A stretch of DNA of 64,000 nt from Arthrobacter sp. FW306-07-I (GTDB lineage Bacteria; Actinomycetota; Actinomycetes; Actinomycetales; Micrococcaceae): NCBI RefSeq assembly GCF_021800405.1, contig NZ_CP084551.1, positions 37,758-101,757 on the forward strand. The letters are read 5' to 3'. A program made the position numbers and the translations under genes. Numbering within the stretch: the first letter of the stretch is position 1; each line of letters begins with the position of its first letter. Below, piece by piece: positions 43,101-51,298 of the stretch. The notes below the pieces were generated by a model. It saw only the letters and a program-made list of their open reading frames with translations, made no database searches and was not told the DNA's origin.

Positions 43101-43529
43101 CGCTTGAGAATCCTCAACAAGGCAATTGACCATCAAGTCGTCAAGCTTCCCCAAGAGGGCAAACCCCTGGAGGTGCTCGTTATTGCGCCTTACGTCAGCC
43201 AAGTCACCGAGTTGAAGGTGCAAGTTGCTCCAATATTGAGTCGTCTCACTCATCTAAACGTCACCATCATGTCGGTCGATGCTGTGCAAGGACGTGAATC
43301 CGATGTCGCGTTGCTGTCAGTCACCCGCAGTAATGCGGGCGGGCACCTAGGGTTCTTAGGTGCTGAATATTGGCGCCGTATCAATGTGGCCCTATCACGG
43401 GCAAGATTCGGCTTGACGATAGTCGGGGACGCCGGATTCATCAAAGGAACCACCGGCGCACTGCGCCAAGTCCTCACATATATAGAGATGAACCACGAGG
43501 ATTGCGAAATCAGAATGGCTGAACGATGA
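40119..43529 (+). CDS. mkoA: Mokosh type I protein A: Ser/Thr kinase fused to SF1 helicase
   Basis: From the TTG at 40119 (GAGGAG five bases before) the product is 1136 residues. The N-terminal kinase has VAVKFVN, EHRDIKPKNVL (catalytic Asp near 132) and LADFGIAKIRG (DFG near 150). A middle linker leads to a COG1112-type SF1 helicase: QGPPGTGKTSFIAELV near 580, DEASRATLTEALVP, FVGDTKQLPPTDEEL, SQQYRMIRPIGD near 920, DAVQGRESDVALLSVTRSN and INVALSRARFGLTIVGD. A kinase-helicase fusion followed by a PLD protein is the published layout of type I Mokosh anti-phage defence. All ATPase and kinase residues look intact. Confidence 0.88.
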   Translation: MADEVGGHFTLLDVGSRSGNFGVVRKGIDRRDASFVAVKFVNSQSDELSLRVFRRETKTLGELTHPNIVPYRGSGIDETGNYYIVLDWVERNLDDVLKETGPWTSWDRLYTELALPLVEALAYTHLKQVEHRDIKPKNVLISSSGVPMLADFGIAKIRGDEEETTNTVADWHSRPYAPPELNADARYVRDVYSIGVLLLQCLSSNQLTSLADVEHAVQGVDIPPAIRKILNACIATDPNDRPKNASDLLGLLATAQKRRVTTAASSKCIWLRMQGSAATALAGHRDKRQEAQAIAQADLAGEVYAAFFLDRDSGEQQRDSIFLVGETWRFHIKPDGEGAVLVSAKKLEFDELERFRRRALLLSRRYEWSFYRPTNLTGAREAVGELIDALDDFYTEQADSIAAGAVDREGDDLFDTWLRVLNAREELARGEKKPIPYTKCKTRGREATFTLVDPVEQDLVNTEWRVKDQHSERRFGWGEVIDHDGDKVVILGNRWGSLPDRGQLIPHIGPDEIAIGRQREAVIAVKNGAAARPELRDLLLRPEGAEEPSQAEITHWSRDLDSSKQQAVSNALGTSDLFLVQGPPGTGKTSFIAELVEQTLLAKPDARILIASQTNVAVDNALEKLDAGGFSNLVRLASADVTRVSDSVRHLLLEAQMKRWAQLVRKRAEAQLGARAEAAGIPSAHLRAALALQQLAGTVNEITMLQSRALIDSRQETEETELTTALGSSESTSSAQERVDALIDLRDELIEEAQTLLASDLTLSRNMTSQDALNAVELLVGDGDAERALLARLRLQGQWLQRIASDERLATTFLDQTSVIAGTCTGFLRHPAVRHLDIDLCIVDEASRATLTEALVPVSRANRWVFVGDTKQLPPTDEELLRSQELLNEQQLAEEDIKETLFQRLADKLPAHSQMMLSQQYRMIRPIGDLISSCFYDEKLRSTREDGLDGYELGYGKPVMWVDTSGLGDSRRESAPQGKATSYANRTEVRVLIDRLRILNKAIDHQVVKLPQEGKPLEVLVIAPYVSQVTELKVQVAPILSRLTHLNVTIMSVDAVQGRESDVALLSVTRSNAGGHLGFLGAEYWRRINVALSRARFGLTIVGDAGFIKGTTGALRQVLTYIEMNHEDCEIRMAER

Positions 43530-44902
43530 CCATCACTGCTTCCGAACAGATCCGCCGCCGCTTTGGTAATCAGCGCCCGGGTCTTGAGCTACTTGGACTC
43601 GTCGAGGCCGCCCTGCCAGTGACGGTACTTCGTCTCGATGTACTCGCCCAGGAGCGCAAGCAACTTCCGTTGTTGGACGAATTCATCATCCGCTTCATCC
43701 ATGAAGGCGTCGAGGATATCGACGAGCTGGCCGAACTGCTCGGACTTGAACGGGAACAAGTTCTCAATGCGACCGCTGAGCAAGTGAGCGAAGGCAACAT
43801 TCGGCGCTCGTCTGGTCGGCTGGCGCTGACTGCCCAAGGTTTGGAGACTGCACGAAGCCTAGCGGCCATTCAACCGGTGCTCCGGCAGTTGCCTGTCCCA
43901 TTTGATCGCGTGACGTGGAGCATCGAGAACTATCCGCAGATCACCTTGGTGCGTAAGAAGGAAGCCGAGGACCTCGGCTACCTCCTGCTGCCTGCCAAGA
44001 AACACTCTCGGGTGACATTGGCGGATCTGACCGTCGAACGGTTCAACCAGATCTTTCGTAGTCGCGATGACCGCAATCGGCTTATCGAGATCATCAGACT
44101 CCGGAAAATTGCCTCCCAAAATCAGTTTCTCTACCTCCCTGTCAAACTTCTCGTCTACGGCAATCCTGAGTCAGGGGAAGTAGAACTGGCCCTTTGTATC
44201 GATAATGAGCTCCAGGCTGCGCATGGTCTGGAGCTGGCAGCCATGGATGCGGTGGCTAAGCTCGGCATCCAGGTCGGCCACGCCGAGCCTCGCCCAAGAC
44301 TTGAACCCGCGCTAGAAAAGCTGCGTGTGTCAGCCGAACAAGTCGAAGTCTTGGCCCACTTGAGTGACACTTCGCCCCCCAAGGTCGAGAGCGCAGAACT
44401 GTCTAGCGCTGAAGCGGCTCCGAAGGTGTCCGAAATGCCAGTCCGCAGTGTGAGCGTCTTCGAGCACCCCGATCATTTGACCGCGGCCCTAGAGTCCGCC
44501 AAAAAACGACTTCTGATCATCTCGCCGTGGGTAAAAGGTGGCGTTGTAAACACCGACTTTGCCGCCAAACTTGAGCGTCGCCTTCGAGCTGGAGTTGAGG
44601 TCTACATCGGTCATGGAATCGGTCCGGATGATCGCGACTCAGACGATTGGGCGCTGCGGAAACTGCATAATCTGTCGAAACGCTACCCCGGCAAATTCCA
44701 TTTCGTACGGCTAAAGAACACCCACGCCAAGATCCTTGTCTATGACGGCATATGGATCAATACCAGCTTCAACTGGCTGTCCTTCAAGGGCGATCCGGAC
44801 CGCACCTTTCGAATGGAAGAAGGCACCCTTGTTCAAATTCCTAGCGAAGTCGACAAGGCATACAAACAATACGTGACGATTCTGCAGCAAGACGCCAAGT
44901 AA
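43526..44902 (+). CDS. mkoB: Mokosh type I protein B: PLD-family nuclease
   Basis: The 458-residue protein has an N-terminal winged-helix-like region (DELAELLGLEREQVLNATAE), a middle domain and a C-terminal phospholipase-D nuclease domain. This starts VFEHPDHLTAALESAKKRLL, IISPWVKGGVVN and has the catalytic HAKILVYDGIWINTSFNWLS (H-x-K-x4-D, residues near 399-406) followed by FKGDPDRTFRMEEG. Only one HKD motif is seen, so it probably acts as a dimer. The start overlaps mkoA by ATGA. In Mokosh the two act together against phages; the exact trigger is not settled here. Confidence 0.87.
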   Translation: MTITASEQIRRRFGNQRPGLELLGLVEAALPVTVLRLDVLAQERKQLPLLDEFIIRFIHEGVEDIDELAELLGLEREQVLNATAEQVSEGNIRRSSGRLALTAQGLETARSLAAIQPVLRQLPVPFDRVTWSIENYPQITLVRKKEAEDLGYLLLPAKKHSRVTLADLTVERFNQIFRSRDDRNRLIEIIRLRKIASQNQFLYLPVKLLVYGNPESGEVELALCIDNELQAAHGLELAAMDAVAKLGIQVGHAEPRPRLEPALEKLRVSAEQVEVLAHLSDTSPPKVESAELSSAEAAPKVSEMPVRSVSVFEHPDHLTAALESAKKRLLIISPWVKGGVVNTDFAAKLERRLRAGVEVYIGHGIGPDDRDSDDWALRKLHNLSKRYPGKFHFVRLKNTHAKILVYDGIWINTSFNWLSFKGDPDRTFRMEEGTLVQIPSEVDKAYKQYVTILQQDAK

Positions 44903-45491
44903 TCACGGGCCAGGACGGAACTCAAAAAGGAGGAGCCTGCCAGAAAGGGTTTCGTTTACCGGAAACTACAACGTCGCGCGCGCAATCTCATCCGAGGTGC
45001 CGACTGTCAGGTTTGAATCTTAGACTGTCCGCCGAAAGTGTACACGAGCGGCCTTCTGGACCCTATTCTGACGCTCTTTTCCTTGTTGGCTGACGTCAGG
45101 TTGGGGTGTAGCCCATGTCATTTTCGGAGCCAAATAAAACGACGATATGGGTGTCGGGTGTCAGGAAGCTGTGGACCTGTTTGCCGAAGGTCCCGGTGAA
45201 AGCTTCCTTGGCTGAGGTAGCCGCTGCCGTTCTCCGCCGCGTTAACAATTTTGATGTTCTTTCTGAAGCTGTGTTCTCGGACCAGTTTGGAGACATGCGG
45301 GAACAGGAGCGATAGCGGGGCGGTCGTGTAGCTGAGGGCGGCGAATCAAAGGCAATGTTTGAGGTCCTGTCGCTGCAGCAGCTCGGCGGGGGCCCCTTTG
45401 AGGCGAAGCGCTCCGACTCTTCGACAGCCATGAAGGCGTGTGCATCAGGACCGCGATGCTAGAACGGTCCTTTGGGGGCGCGAGTCGCGGT
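44903..45491. other. Intergenic, no confident gene
   Basis: Several 65-110 codon frames exist on both strands but overlap one another and have no ribosome sites or recognisable motifs. It separates the defence operon from the sugar-alcohol island. Confidence 0.5.
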
Positions 45492-45692
45492 TTAGTTTTC
45501 GCGCTGCTCGAACTCCGTATCAAGCTCATAGTGGCGGAACTCGGTTTCGGGGTTAGACTCGCCACCGGTCACGATTTCGTGGTCTAGTTGGCGTTGGACC
45601 TGGCTGTCGAGAACCTGCAGTTTCTCGTCTTTGAGTGTTCCAAGATCCTCCGGAAACGGCTCGGCCGGGGTGATCCGCAGATTGTCTGACAT
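45492..45692 (-). CDS. Hypothetical acidic protein, 66 residues
   Basis: The frame from MSDNLRITPAEPFPEDLGTL has a good GAAGGGAAG ribosome site. The product is acidic and helical (KDEKLQVLDSQVQRQLDHEI) and ends EFRHYELDTEFEQREN. Composition supports coding. No family was recognised. Confidence 0.6.
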   Translation of the reverse strand: MSDNLRITPAEPFPEDLGTLKDEKLQVLDSQVQRQLDHEIVTGGESNPETEFRHYELDTEFEQREN

Positions 45693-45799
45693 GGGCTTCC
45701 CTTCGCAGCTAGCGGCACTCCAGCTGATCGGACACCCGCAACGAGAGTATTTTAGCCGGGTTCGCTCAGGCGCGGTCCTGAGCTTGAGCATGAATCGTC

Positions 45800-45851
45800 C
45801 CGGGTTTGATGCCGCTATCTTCAGTGGAAAAGATAGCGGCATCAAACCCGG
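45800..45851. terminator. 22-bp perfect hairpin after the polyol operon
   Basis: CCGGGTTTGATGCCGCTATCTT (45800-45821) has its exact inverse at 45830-45851, with an 8-base loop. It starts 30 bases beyond the stop of the polyol dehydrogenase at 45881. No U-tract follows on the minus strand. It is much longer than a typical terminator stem. Confidence 0.75.
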
Positions 45852-45880
45852 AACGGTTCAGAGATACGTTTTTGGTCGGG

Positions 45881-47359
45881 CTAGAGACCGGGGTTTAGGG
45901 ATCGAAGGGTGTCTTTGGTGCCGTGGTCATGGAGCCTGGTCAGTGCATCGGAGTAGGCGCTGACAAATCGTTGATCGTCGATGAGGTCTCCGAAGACTTC
46001 GCGGTTCGAGATGAAGGACAGCGGGTCCTGGCGTTGCCGGGCGGCGGCGGCCATCAGGGCGTCTTTCAGGCGGTCGACCACGTCGATGGGGTTGCCCTGT
46101 TCGTCGATGCCTTCGTCGTATCGTGCCCAGCTGGCTACGATGGCTGTGGAGCGATGGATTTCGCCGTTGTTGGCCAGATTGATGCGGATTACCGGCAGGA
46201 GCCACTTGGGAATACGGTCTGAGCTTTCAGCGCAGAGCCTGGCCAGGGTGTCACGGACGTATTCATTGGAGAAACGTTCGATGAGAGTGTGCTTGTAGGC
46301 GTCGAGGTCGATCCCCGGGACCGGGTGCAGGGTCGGCGTGGCTTCCTTGTCCATGTAGTCGAGCAGGAACTGGGAGAACAATGGGTCCTGAGCGACTTCA
46401 TGGGCGTAGCGGTAGCCGGCGAGGTAGCCGAAATAGCACATGCCTTGGTGGCTGGCGTTGAGCAGGCGCAGCTTCATGAGCTCATAGGGTTCCACGTCTT
46501 CCACCAGTTGGACGCCGACGTCTTCGAAGGGCGGCCGGCCGAGGTTGAAATGGTCTTCGAGCACCCATTGTTCGAAGGGCTCACAAACCACGGGCCACGC
46601 GTCTTTCACCCCGAAGTCGTCCTCGATGGCGGCTCGGTCCTCGTCGGTGGTTACGGGGGTGATACGGTCGACCATGCTGTTGGGGAAAGGCACGTTTTTC
46701 TTGATCCACCCGCCAAGCTCGGCGTCTTTGAGGGATGCGAAGGCGGTAAACATTTTCCGTGCGACGTCGCCGTTGCCCTGGATGTTGTCACAGGACATTA
46801 CCGTGAATGGTTCCAGACCCCGTTCGCGCCGCCGGGCGAGGGCCTCGGTGACCAGCCCGAAGGTTGTTCGCGGTGCGGCTCCGGGTTGGAGGTCGTGGAT
46901 GACGTCCGGGTTCTCGGTGTTGAATTCCCCGGTGACGTGGTGGAAGTTGTAGCCGCCCTCTGTCACGGTGAGCGAAACGATGCGGATGGTGTCGGAGGCC
47001 ATTTTTTCGATGACAGCCTCGGGGTCGTCGGGGGCGAAAAGGTATTCAATGATCGAGCCGATGACCCGCGCCTCCCGGGTGCCGTCCGGGTTTTTTACCA
47101 CGAGGGTGTAGAGGCAGTCCTGGGCGGCCATTACCTGCTTCATACGGGCGTCTCCCGGCAGTACGCCGACGCCGCAGATCGCCCAGTCAAGTGCGCGGCC
47201 GGCGTTCATCAAGCGGTCCAGATACATGGCCTGGTGTGCGCGGTGGAAGCCCCCGACACCGAAATGGACAATTCCCGCCGTCAAAGCTGAGCGGTCATAA
47301 GAGGGTTTTCCCACAGCAGCGGGCAGTTCCGGGAGAGTTGAGCTGGTGAGTGAATGCAT
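45881..47359 (-). CDS. Mannitol/arabinitol dehydrogenase (polyol-specific long-chain type)
   Basis: The 492-residue protein belongs to the mannitol dehydrogenase family. GIVHFGVGGFHRAHQAMYLD (NAD-binding start, near 30-48), SCDNIQGNGDVARKMFTAFA, FPNSMVDRITPVT and the catalytic K-x4-N-x2-H motif in ELMKLRLLNASHQGMCYFGY are all present. Members oxidise D-mannitol to fructose, D-arabinitol to D-xylulose, or uronates. Xylulokinase in the divergent operon favours arabinitol or a related polyol. It is the last gene of the six-gene minus-strand operon, 220 bases after the kinase. Confidence 0.9.
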   Translation of the reverse strand: MHSLTSSTLPELPAAVGKPSYDRSALTAGIVHFGVGGFHRAHQAMYLDRLMNAGRALDWAICGVGVLPGDARMKQVMAAQDCLYTLVVKNPDGTREARVIGSIIEYLFAPDDPEAVIEKMASDTIRIVSLTVTEGGYNFHHVTGEFNTENPDVIHDLQPGAAPRTTFGLVTEALARRRERGLEPFTVMSCDNIQGNGDVARKMFTAFASLKDAELGGWIKKNVPFPNSMVDRITPVTTDEDRAAIEDDFGVKDAWPVVCEPFEQWVLEDHFNLGRPPFEDVGVQLVEDVEPYELMKLRLLNASHQGMCYFGYLAGYRYAHEVAQDPLFSQFLLDYMDKEATPTLHPVPGIDLDAYKHTLIERFSNEYVRDTLARLCAESSDRIPKWLLPVIRINLANNGEIHRSTAIVASWARYDEGIDEQGNPIDVVDRLKDALMAAAARQRQDPLSFISNREVFGDLIDDQRFVSAYSDALTRLHDHGTKDTLRSLNPGL

Positions 47360-47580
47360 GTGTTTAGCCTTTCAGAATGTGATGGTCGACTGACGGGGAG
47401 CCCCGATCCATGGCGGGCGGTTCTCTTTCACGGAACCAGCCAATGCTCCGTGCCTTGCCGGGGTGGGCAGGAAGTGCGGTGAACGTGTCAGGGATGGAGC
47501 AGCGGCGTCGTTTCGCTGAACGCAAGACGAACGGACTTCAGGTGAGTGGCATTTGCTGTCGTCTTGGCTTGTCCAAGGGG

Positions 47581-48261
47581 TCAGGCCCACGGGATGATCC
47601 GGTCTGCTGCGTGACGGGTGGATTCGATCAGCCGGGCGTTGGTTTCGTCGGATCCGGCCGCCCATTCTTGCGCTCCGGGGCGGTCTTTGCCGAAGAGGAT
47701 GTGCCTGTCCACGAGCCGGGAAAGGCGTAGGTGCCGGGGTGTATCCAGGAACCACACCTCATCCAGCTGCGCCCGGACCTGCGGCCACGGGGGCAGTTCA
47801 GCGAGGAGGTAGTTGCCCTCGGTGATGACGAGCGGCACGGCTGCGGGCACTTCAATGGACGCGGCCACAGGTTCGTCGATGGTGCGCCGGAAATCGGGCG
47901 CATAGACTACCGGTTCGTCGGCTCGTGAAAGGCGCTGCAGCAGGGAGAGGTATCCTCCGACGTCGAACGTGTCGATGGCGCCTTTGCGTTCCCGGAGTGG
48001 GGTGCCGTCGATGATGGCGTTACCCAGGTGGAAGCCGTCCATTGGCACCACGACAGCGGACCCGGCTGGTAGATGTTTCTGCAGGCAGGCGGAGAAGGTG
48101 GACTTACCCGATCCGGGGGCTCCCACGATACCGAGCAGCATTCTGTTCCCGTCCGCGAGGCGGAGCCGGAGCTCCGCCACGGCCCGTTCCATCTCCGGTG
48201 ACTTGAGGGCGTCAATCCCTGGGAACGCAGTCCCCGGCTGCCCGGCATTCGTCAGGCCCAT
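47581..48261 (-). CDS. Uridine kinase-like nucleoside/sugar kinase
   Basis: The 226-residue P-loop kinase has LLGIVGAPGSGKSTFSACLQ (Walker A near 46-53), VVPMDGFHLGNAIIDGTPLR (DGFH), KGAIDTFDVGGYLSLLQRL and VITEGNYLL, DEVWFLDTPRHLRLSRLVDR. This is the YggC/FrcK-type pantothenate-uridine kinase superfamily, often found in sugar transport operons. It could phosphorylate the ketose made by the neighbouring dehydrogenases, for example fructose, but the substrate is not shown by sequence. It is coupled to the upstream dehydrogenase by TGATG. Confidence 0.8.
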   Translation of the reverse strand: MGLTNAGQPGTAFPGIDALKSPEMERAVAELRLRLADGNRMLLGIVGAPGSGKSTFSACLQKHLPAGSAVVVPMDGFHLGNAIIDGTPLRERKGAIDTFDVGGYLSLLQRLSRADEPVVYAPDFRRTIDEPVAASIEVPAAVPLVITEGNYLLAELPPWPQVRAQLDEVWFLDTPRHLRLSRLVDRHILFGKDRPGAQEWAAGSDETNARLIESTRHAADRIIPWA

Positions 48262-49319
48262 CAGCGTCCCGGGTAGACGACGGCTTTGAGCTGGCCGGGC
48301 TGCTTGCCGGCCTTGAGTGCCTGTTCTGCGTCGGCGAGGGGGAACTTTCCGGTGACCAGGACGTCCAGGTCCACCTTGCCGTCGGCGATGAGCTGGATGG
48401 CCAGGGGCCAGGTGTTGGTGTAGCGGAAGACGCCGGAGAGCCAGATTTCGCGGTTCTGGATGTAGGAGACGGGAAGCTCGACGTCGTCGGCCCCCAGCCC
48501 GACCAGGATGACCCTGCCGGCGGGGGCGACGGCTTTGATTCCTGAACGGACCGCCTGCGGTGCGCCGGAGGCGTCGATGAAGGCGTCGACGTCGAGCCCT
48601 TCGGCGCTGTCCGTCTTCGCGTTCAGGGCGTGGGTGGCCCCGTGTTCCAGGGCGAAGGCCAGCCGGTCCTCGGCGATGTCGCTGATGTAGATCTCGGTGG
48701 CGCCGAAGGCGCGGGCCGCTTGGGCCGCGATGATGCCGATGGGGCCGGCGCCGGCGATCAGCACCCGGCTGCCGGGCCGGATTCCCGCGCGTTCACACGC
48801 CCACAGGCCCACAGAGAGCGGTTCGATCAGGGCGGCCGCCTCGTCGCTGACGCTGTCCGGGATGTCGTAGGCGAAGTCGGACTGGATGGTCACGTACTCG
48901 GCGAACGCGCCGTCGATCGGCGGGGTGGCGTAGAACTCGATGTCCGGGCACAGGTTGTACCGGCCGGCCTTGCACTGCTTGCACGTGCGGCAGGGGCGTT
49001 GGGGTTCGACGGCGACCCGGTTGCCGATGCGGGCGGGGTCGACGTCGCTGCCGACGGCGGCGATCCGGCCGGAGAGTTCGTGGCCCAGGATCAGCGGGTG
49101 GTCCACCACGTAGGGGCCGATGCGGCCGTGCTCGTAGTAGTGGACGTCGCTGCCGCAGACGCCCACGGCGGCGACCTGCACCAGGACCTGGTCCGCGTCG
49201 AGCTGCGGGAGCGGCAGGGTTTCCATGGACATGTCGCCCTGGCTCTTGAGGATGTTGGCGCGCATGGTGGCGGGCAGTCCGGAGTCGGCGGCAGGTGATT
49301 GTGTGGTTGTTGCGGTCAT
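48261..49319 (-). CDS. Zinc-dependent polyol (sorbitol/xylitol) dehydrogenase
   Basis: The 352-residue medium-chain dehydrogenase has the catalytic-zinc segment VGVCGSDVHYYEHGRIGPYV, PLILGHELSGRIAAVG, the structural zinc cysteines in PCRTCKQCKAGRYNLCPDI, LIEPLSVGLWACERA and the Rossmann GAGPIGIIAAQAA near 177. This is the sorbitol/L-iditol/xylitol 2-dehydrogenase group, giving a 2-ketose. The start at 49319 is where the family begins; a longer frame to 49979 is antisense to permease sequence. Confidence 0.9.
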   Translation of the reverse strand: MTATTTQSPAADSGLPATMRANILKSQGDMSMETLPLPQLDADQVLVQVAAVGVCGSDVHYYEHGRIGPYVVDHPLILGHELSGRIAAVGSDVDPARIGNRVAVEPQRPCRTCKQCKAGRYNLCPDIEFYATPPIDGAFAEYVTIQSDFAYDIPDSVSDEAAALIEPLSVGLWACERAGIRPGSRVLIAGAGPIGIIAAQAARAFGATEIYISDIAEDRLAFALEHGATHALNAKTDSAEGLDVDAFIDASGAPQAVRSGIKAVAPAGRVILVGLGADDVELPVSYIQNREIWLSGVFRYTNTWPLAIQLIADGKVDLDVLVTGKFPLADAEQALKAGKQPGQLKAVVYPGR

Positions 49320-49351
49320 CGGGGAAATCCTTTCGAATGCGGCTTCGCAGG

Positions 49352-50269
49352 TTACTTGACGGCGCCCAGGGAGAGGCCCTGGACGAGTTTGTCCTGGGCC
49401 GCAAAGCCTGCGAACAGCACTGGCAGGGAAATGACGACGGCGGCCGCGCAGACCTTGGCGAGGAAGAGGCCTTGGCTGGAGACGAACCCGGTCAGGAAGA
49501 CCGGTGCGGTACCTGCCATGACGCCGGTCAGGACGCGGGCAAGGAGCAGTTCGTTCCAGCTGAAGATGAAGCAGATAAGGGCGGTGGCGGCGATGCCGGG
49601 CATCGCTACGGGTGCGATGACCTTGCGCAGGGTCAAGAGCAGGGAGGCGCCGTCGATCTGGGCCGCTTCCAGCATTTCCACCGGAACCTCGGCGAGGAAG
49701 GAGCGCATCATCCATACCGCGATAGGCAGGTTCATGGAGGTGTACATCAGGACCAGGAACCAGATGTTGTCCAGGGCGCCCACCGTCTTTGCGAAGAGGA
49801 ACAGGGGCAGGATCGCGGCTACCACCGGCATCATCTTGGTGGACAGAAAGAAGAACATGACGTCGGTCCACTTCTTCACCGGCCGGATGGACAGGGCGTA
49901 GGCGGCAGGGACGGCCAGGACCAGGACCAAAACGGTGGAGAGGATGGAGGAGGTGGCGGAGTTGATGAGCGGAGGCCATGGGCTGACCCCGGAGCTGGCG
50001 CCGAAGAATTCGCCGTAGGCGTCAAGGGTCAGGTTCGCGGCGATGGATGGCGGGTTGGTGGCCGCGTCCGTTTCTGAGTGGAAGGACGTCAGGATCATCC
50101 ACAGGACCGGTGTCGCGAAGAGCAGGGCGAGGAGCCAGGCCGCGAGCCCGGCTGCGGTGTTGTTGCGGGTGGGGTCCATCCGCGACTTGCCGCGTCGGCG
50201 TGAACCGGCCTTGAGGGCGGTGGTGTCGGGGGCTGAGCGGCGGGGTGCGGCGGGTGTGAGGGTGCTCAT
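49352..50269 (-). CDS. Sugar-alcohol ABC transporter permease 2 (MalG-type)
   Basis: The 305-residue protein has six membrane helices (near 40-62, 104-125, 138-160, 171-190, 210-240, 270-290) and the permease-ATPase contact EMLEAAQIDGASLLLTLRKV (EAA loop). VPAAYALSI and FIFSWNELLLARVLTG are typical of the CUT1 MalG-type partner, as in mannitol/sorbitol transporters. It overlaps permease 1 by ATGA. No ATP-binding gene is in the operon. Confidence 0.9.
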   Translation of the reverse strand: MSTLTPAAPRRSAPDTTALKAGSRRRGKSRMDPTRNNTAAGLAAWLLALLFATPVLWMILTSFHSETDAATNPPSIAANLTLDAYGEFFGASSGVSPWPPLINSATSSILSTVLVLVLAVPAAYALSIRPVKKWTDVMFFFLSTKMMPVVAAILPLFLFAKTVGALDNIWFLVLMYTSMNLPIAVWMMRSFLAEVPVEMLEAAQIDGASLLLTLRKVIAPVAMPGIAATALICFIFSWNELLLARVLTGVMAGTAPVFLTGFVSSQGLFLAKVCAAAVVISLPVLFAGFAAQDKLVQGLSLGAVK

Positions 50270-51234
50270 CGTGCTGCCTCCTTCTTGAAGAGCGAAAAGA
50301 CGGTGCGGAGTGCGAAGGTGGCCACGATGATGGTGCCGATGACCACCACGACGCCGGCGGCAGACGCCAGGCCGTATTCGTTGGCGAAGTAGAACGTCTG
50401 GTAAATGGCGTAGGGCAGGTTTGCGGTGCCCAGGCCACCGGAGGTCAGGGTGAAGACCGCGTCGAAGTTCTGCACAATGTAGATCGCGCCGAGCAGGCCG
50501 CCCAGTTCCAGGTACTGGCGAAGGTGCGGCAGGGTCAGGTGCCGGAAGATCGCCCAAGGCGCGGCGCCGTCCATCTGGGCTGCTTCCACCGTGTCCATGG
50601 GCCGGGACTGCAGGCCGGCGAGCAGGATGAGCATCATGAACGGTGTCCACTGCCAGACCAAGGAGAGGACGACGGCGGCCAGCGGCGCCTGGGAGAGCAG
50701 GTCCGGCTGGGGCGGGGTGTTGCTGCCGAAGAGGGACCAGATCCAGGTCAGGGTGCCGTTGATTAGCCCGTAGGTGGGGTTCAGCAGCGCGTGCTTCCAG
50801 ATCAGGGCTGCGGCAACGGGGACCACGAGGAACGGGGCAATCAGCAGGGTTCGGGCCAGGCCGCGGCCGATGAATTTTTTGTCCAGCAGCAGCGCGAGGC
50901 CCAGCCCGATGAGCAGGCTGGCCAGGACCACGGAAACGGTCAGGATGATGGTGGTGAAAATGGCCTGGCGCAGGTCCGGATCGGTGAGGACCTGGACGTA
51001 GTTGGAGAAGCCCGCGAATCCAGTCTCGTCCGGGCGCAGGCTGTTCCAGTTCAGGAACGAGATGATCAGGGTCACCACGAAGGGCAGCTGGGTGACGATG
51101 ATGAGGAAGATCAGGGCCGGCAGCAGGGGCGCACGCCGGGCCCAGGCCAGGGCACGTTCGCGGGACCTGGCGTTTTTGGAAGGTTTGGGGGCGCTGCGCC
51201 CGGTGCGGGGAATGCGCGCTGTTGCAGTCGTCAT
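50266..51234 (-). CDS. Sugar-alcohol ABC transporter permease 1 (MalF-type)
   Basis: The 322-residue protein has six membrane helices beginning near residue 37 (LLPALIFLIIVTQLPFVVTL) and the EAA loop DTVEAAQMDGAAPWAIFRHL. The NTPPQPDLLSQAPLAAVVLS segment and LGGLLGAIYIVQNFDAVFTL match polyol permeases of the SmoF type. It is 64 bases after the binding protein and overlaps permease 2. Confidence 0.9.
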   Translation of the reverse strand: MTTATARIPRTGRSAPKPSKNARSRERALAWARRAPLLPALIFLIIVTQLPFVVTLIISFLNWNSLRPDETGFAGFSNYVQVLTDPDLRQAIFTTIILTVSVVLASLLIGLGLALLLDKKFIGRGLARTLLIAPFLVVPVAAALIWKHALLNPTYGLINGTLTWIWSLFGSNTPPQPDLLSQAPLAAVVLSLVWQWTPFMMLILLAGLQSRPMDTVEAAQMDGAAPWAIFRHLTLPHLRQYLELGGLLGAIYIVQNFDAVFTLTSGGLGTANLPYAIYQTFYFANEYGLASAAGVVVVIGTIIVATFALRTVFSLFKKEAAR

Positions 51235-51298
51235 GATGGGTCTCCTGCGGTTCAGGGGCCCGCCGGGGAGGCGGGCCCCTGAACCGGTTGGTGGGGTG

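Noticed and set aside
45096..45565. Minus-strand frames of about 107-111 residues
   Set aside because: They overlap each other, are rich in Ser/Arg/Pro and show no ribosome site or known motif.
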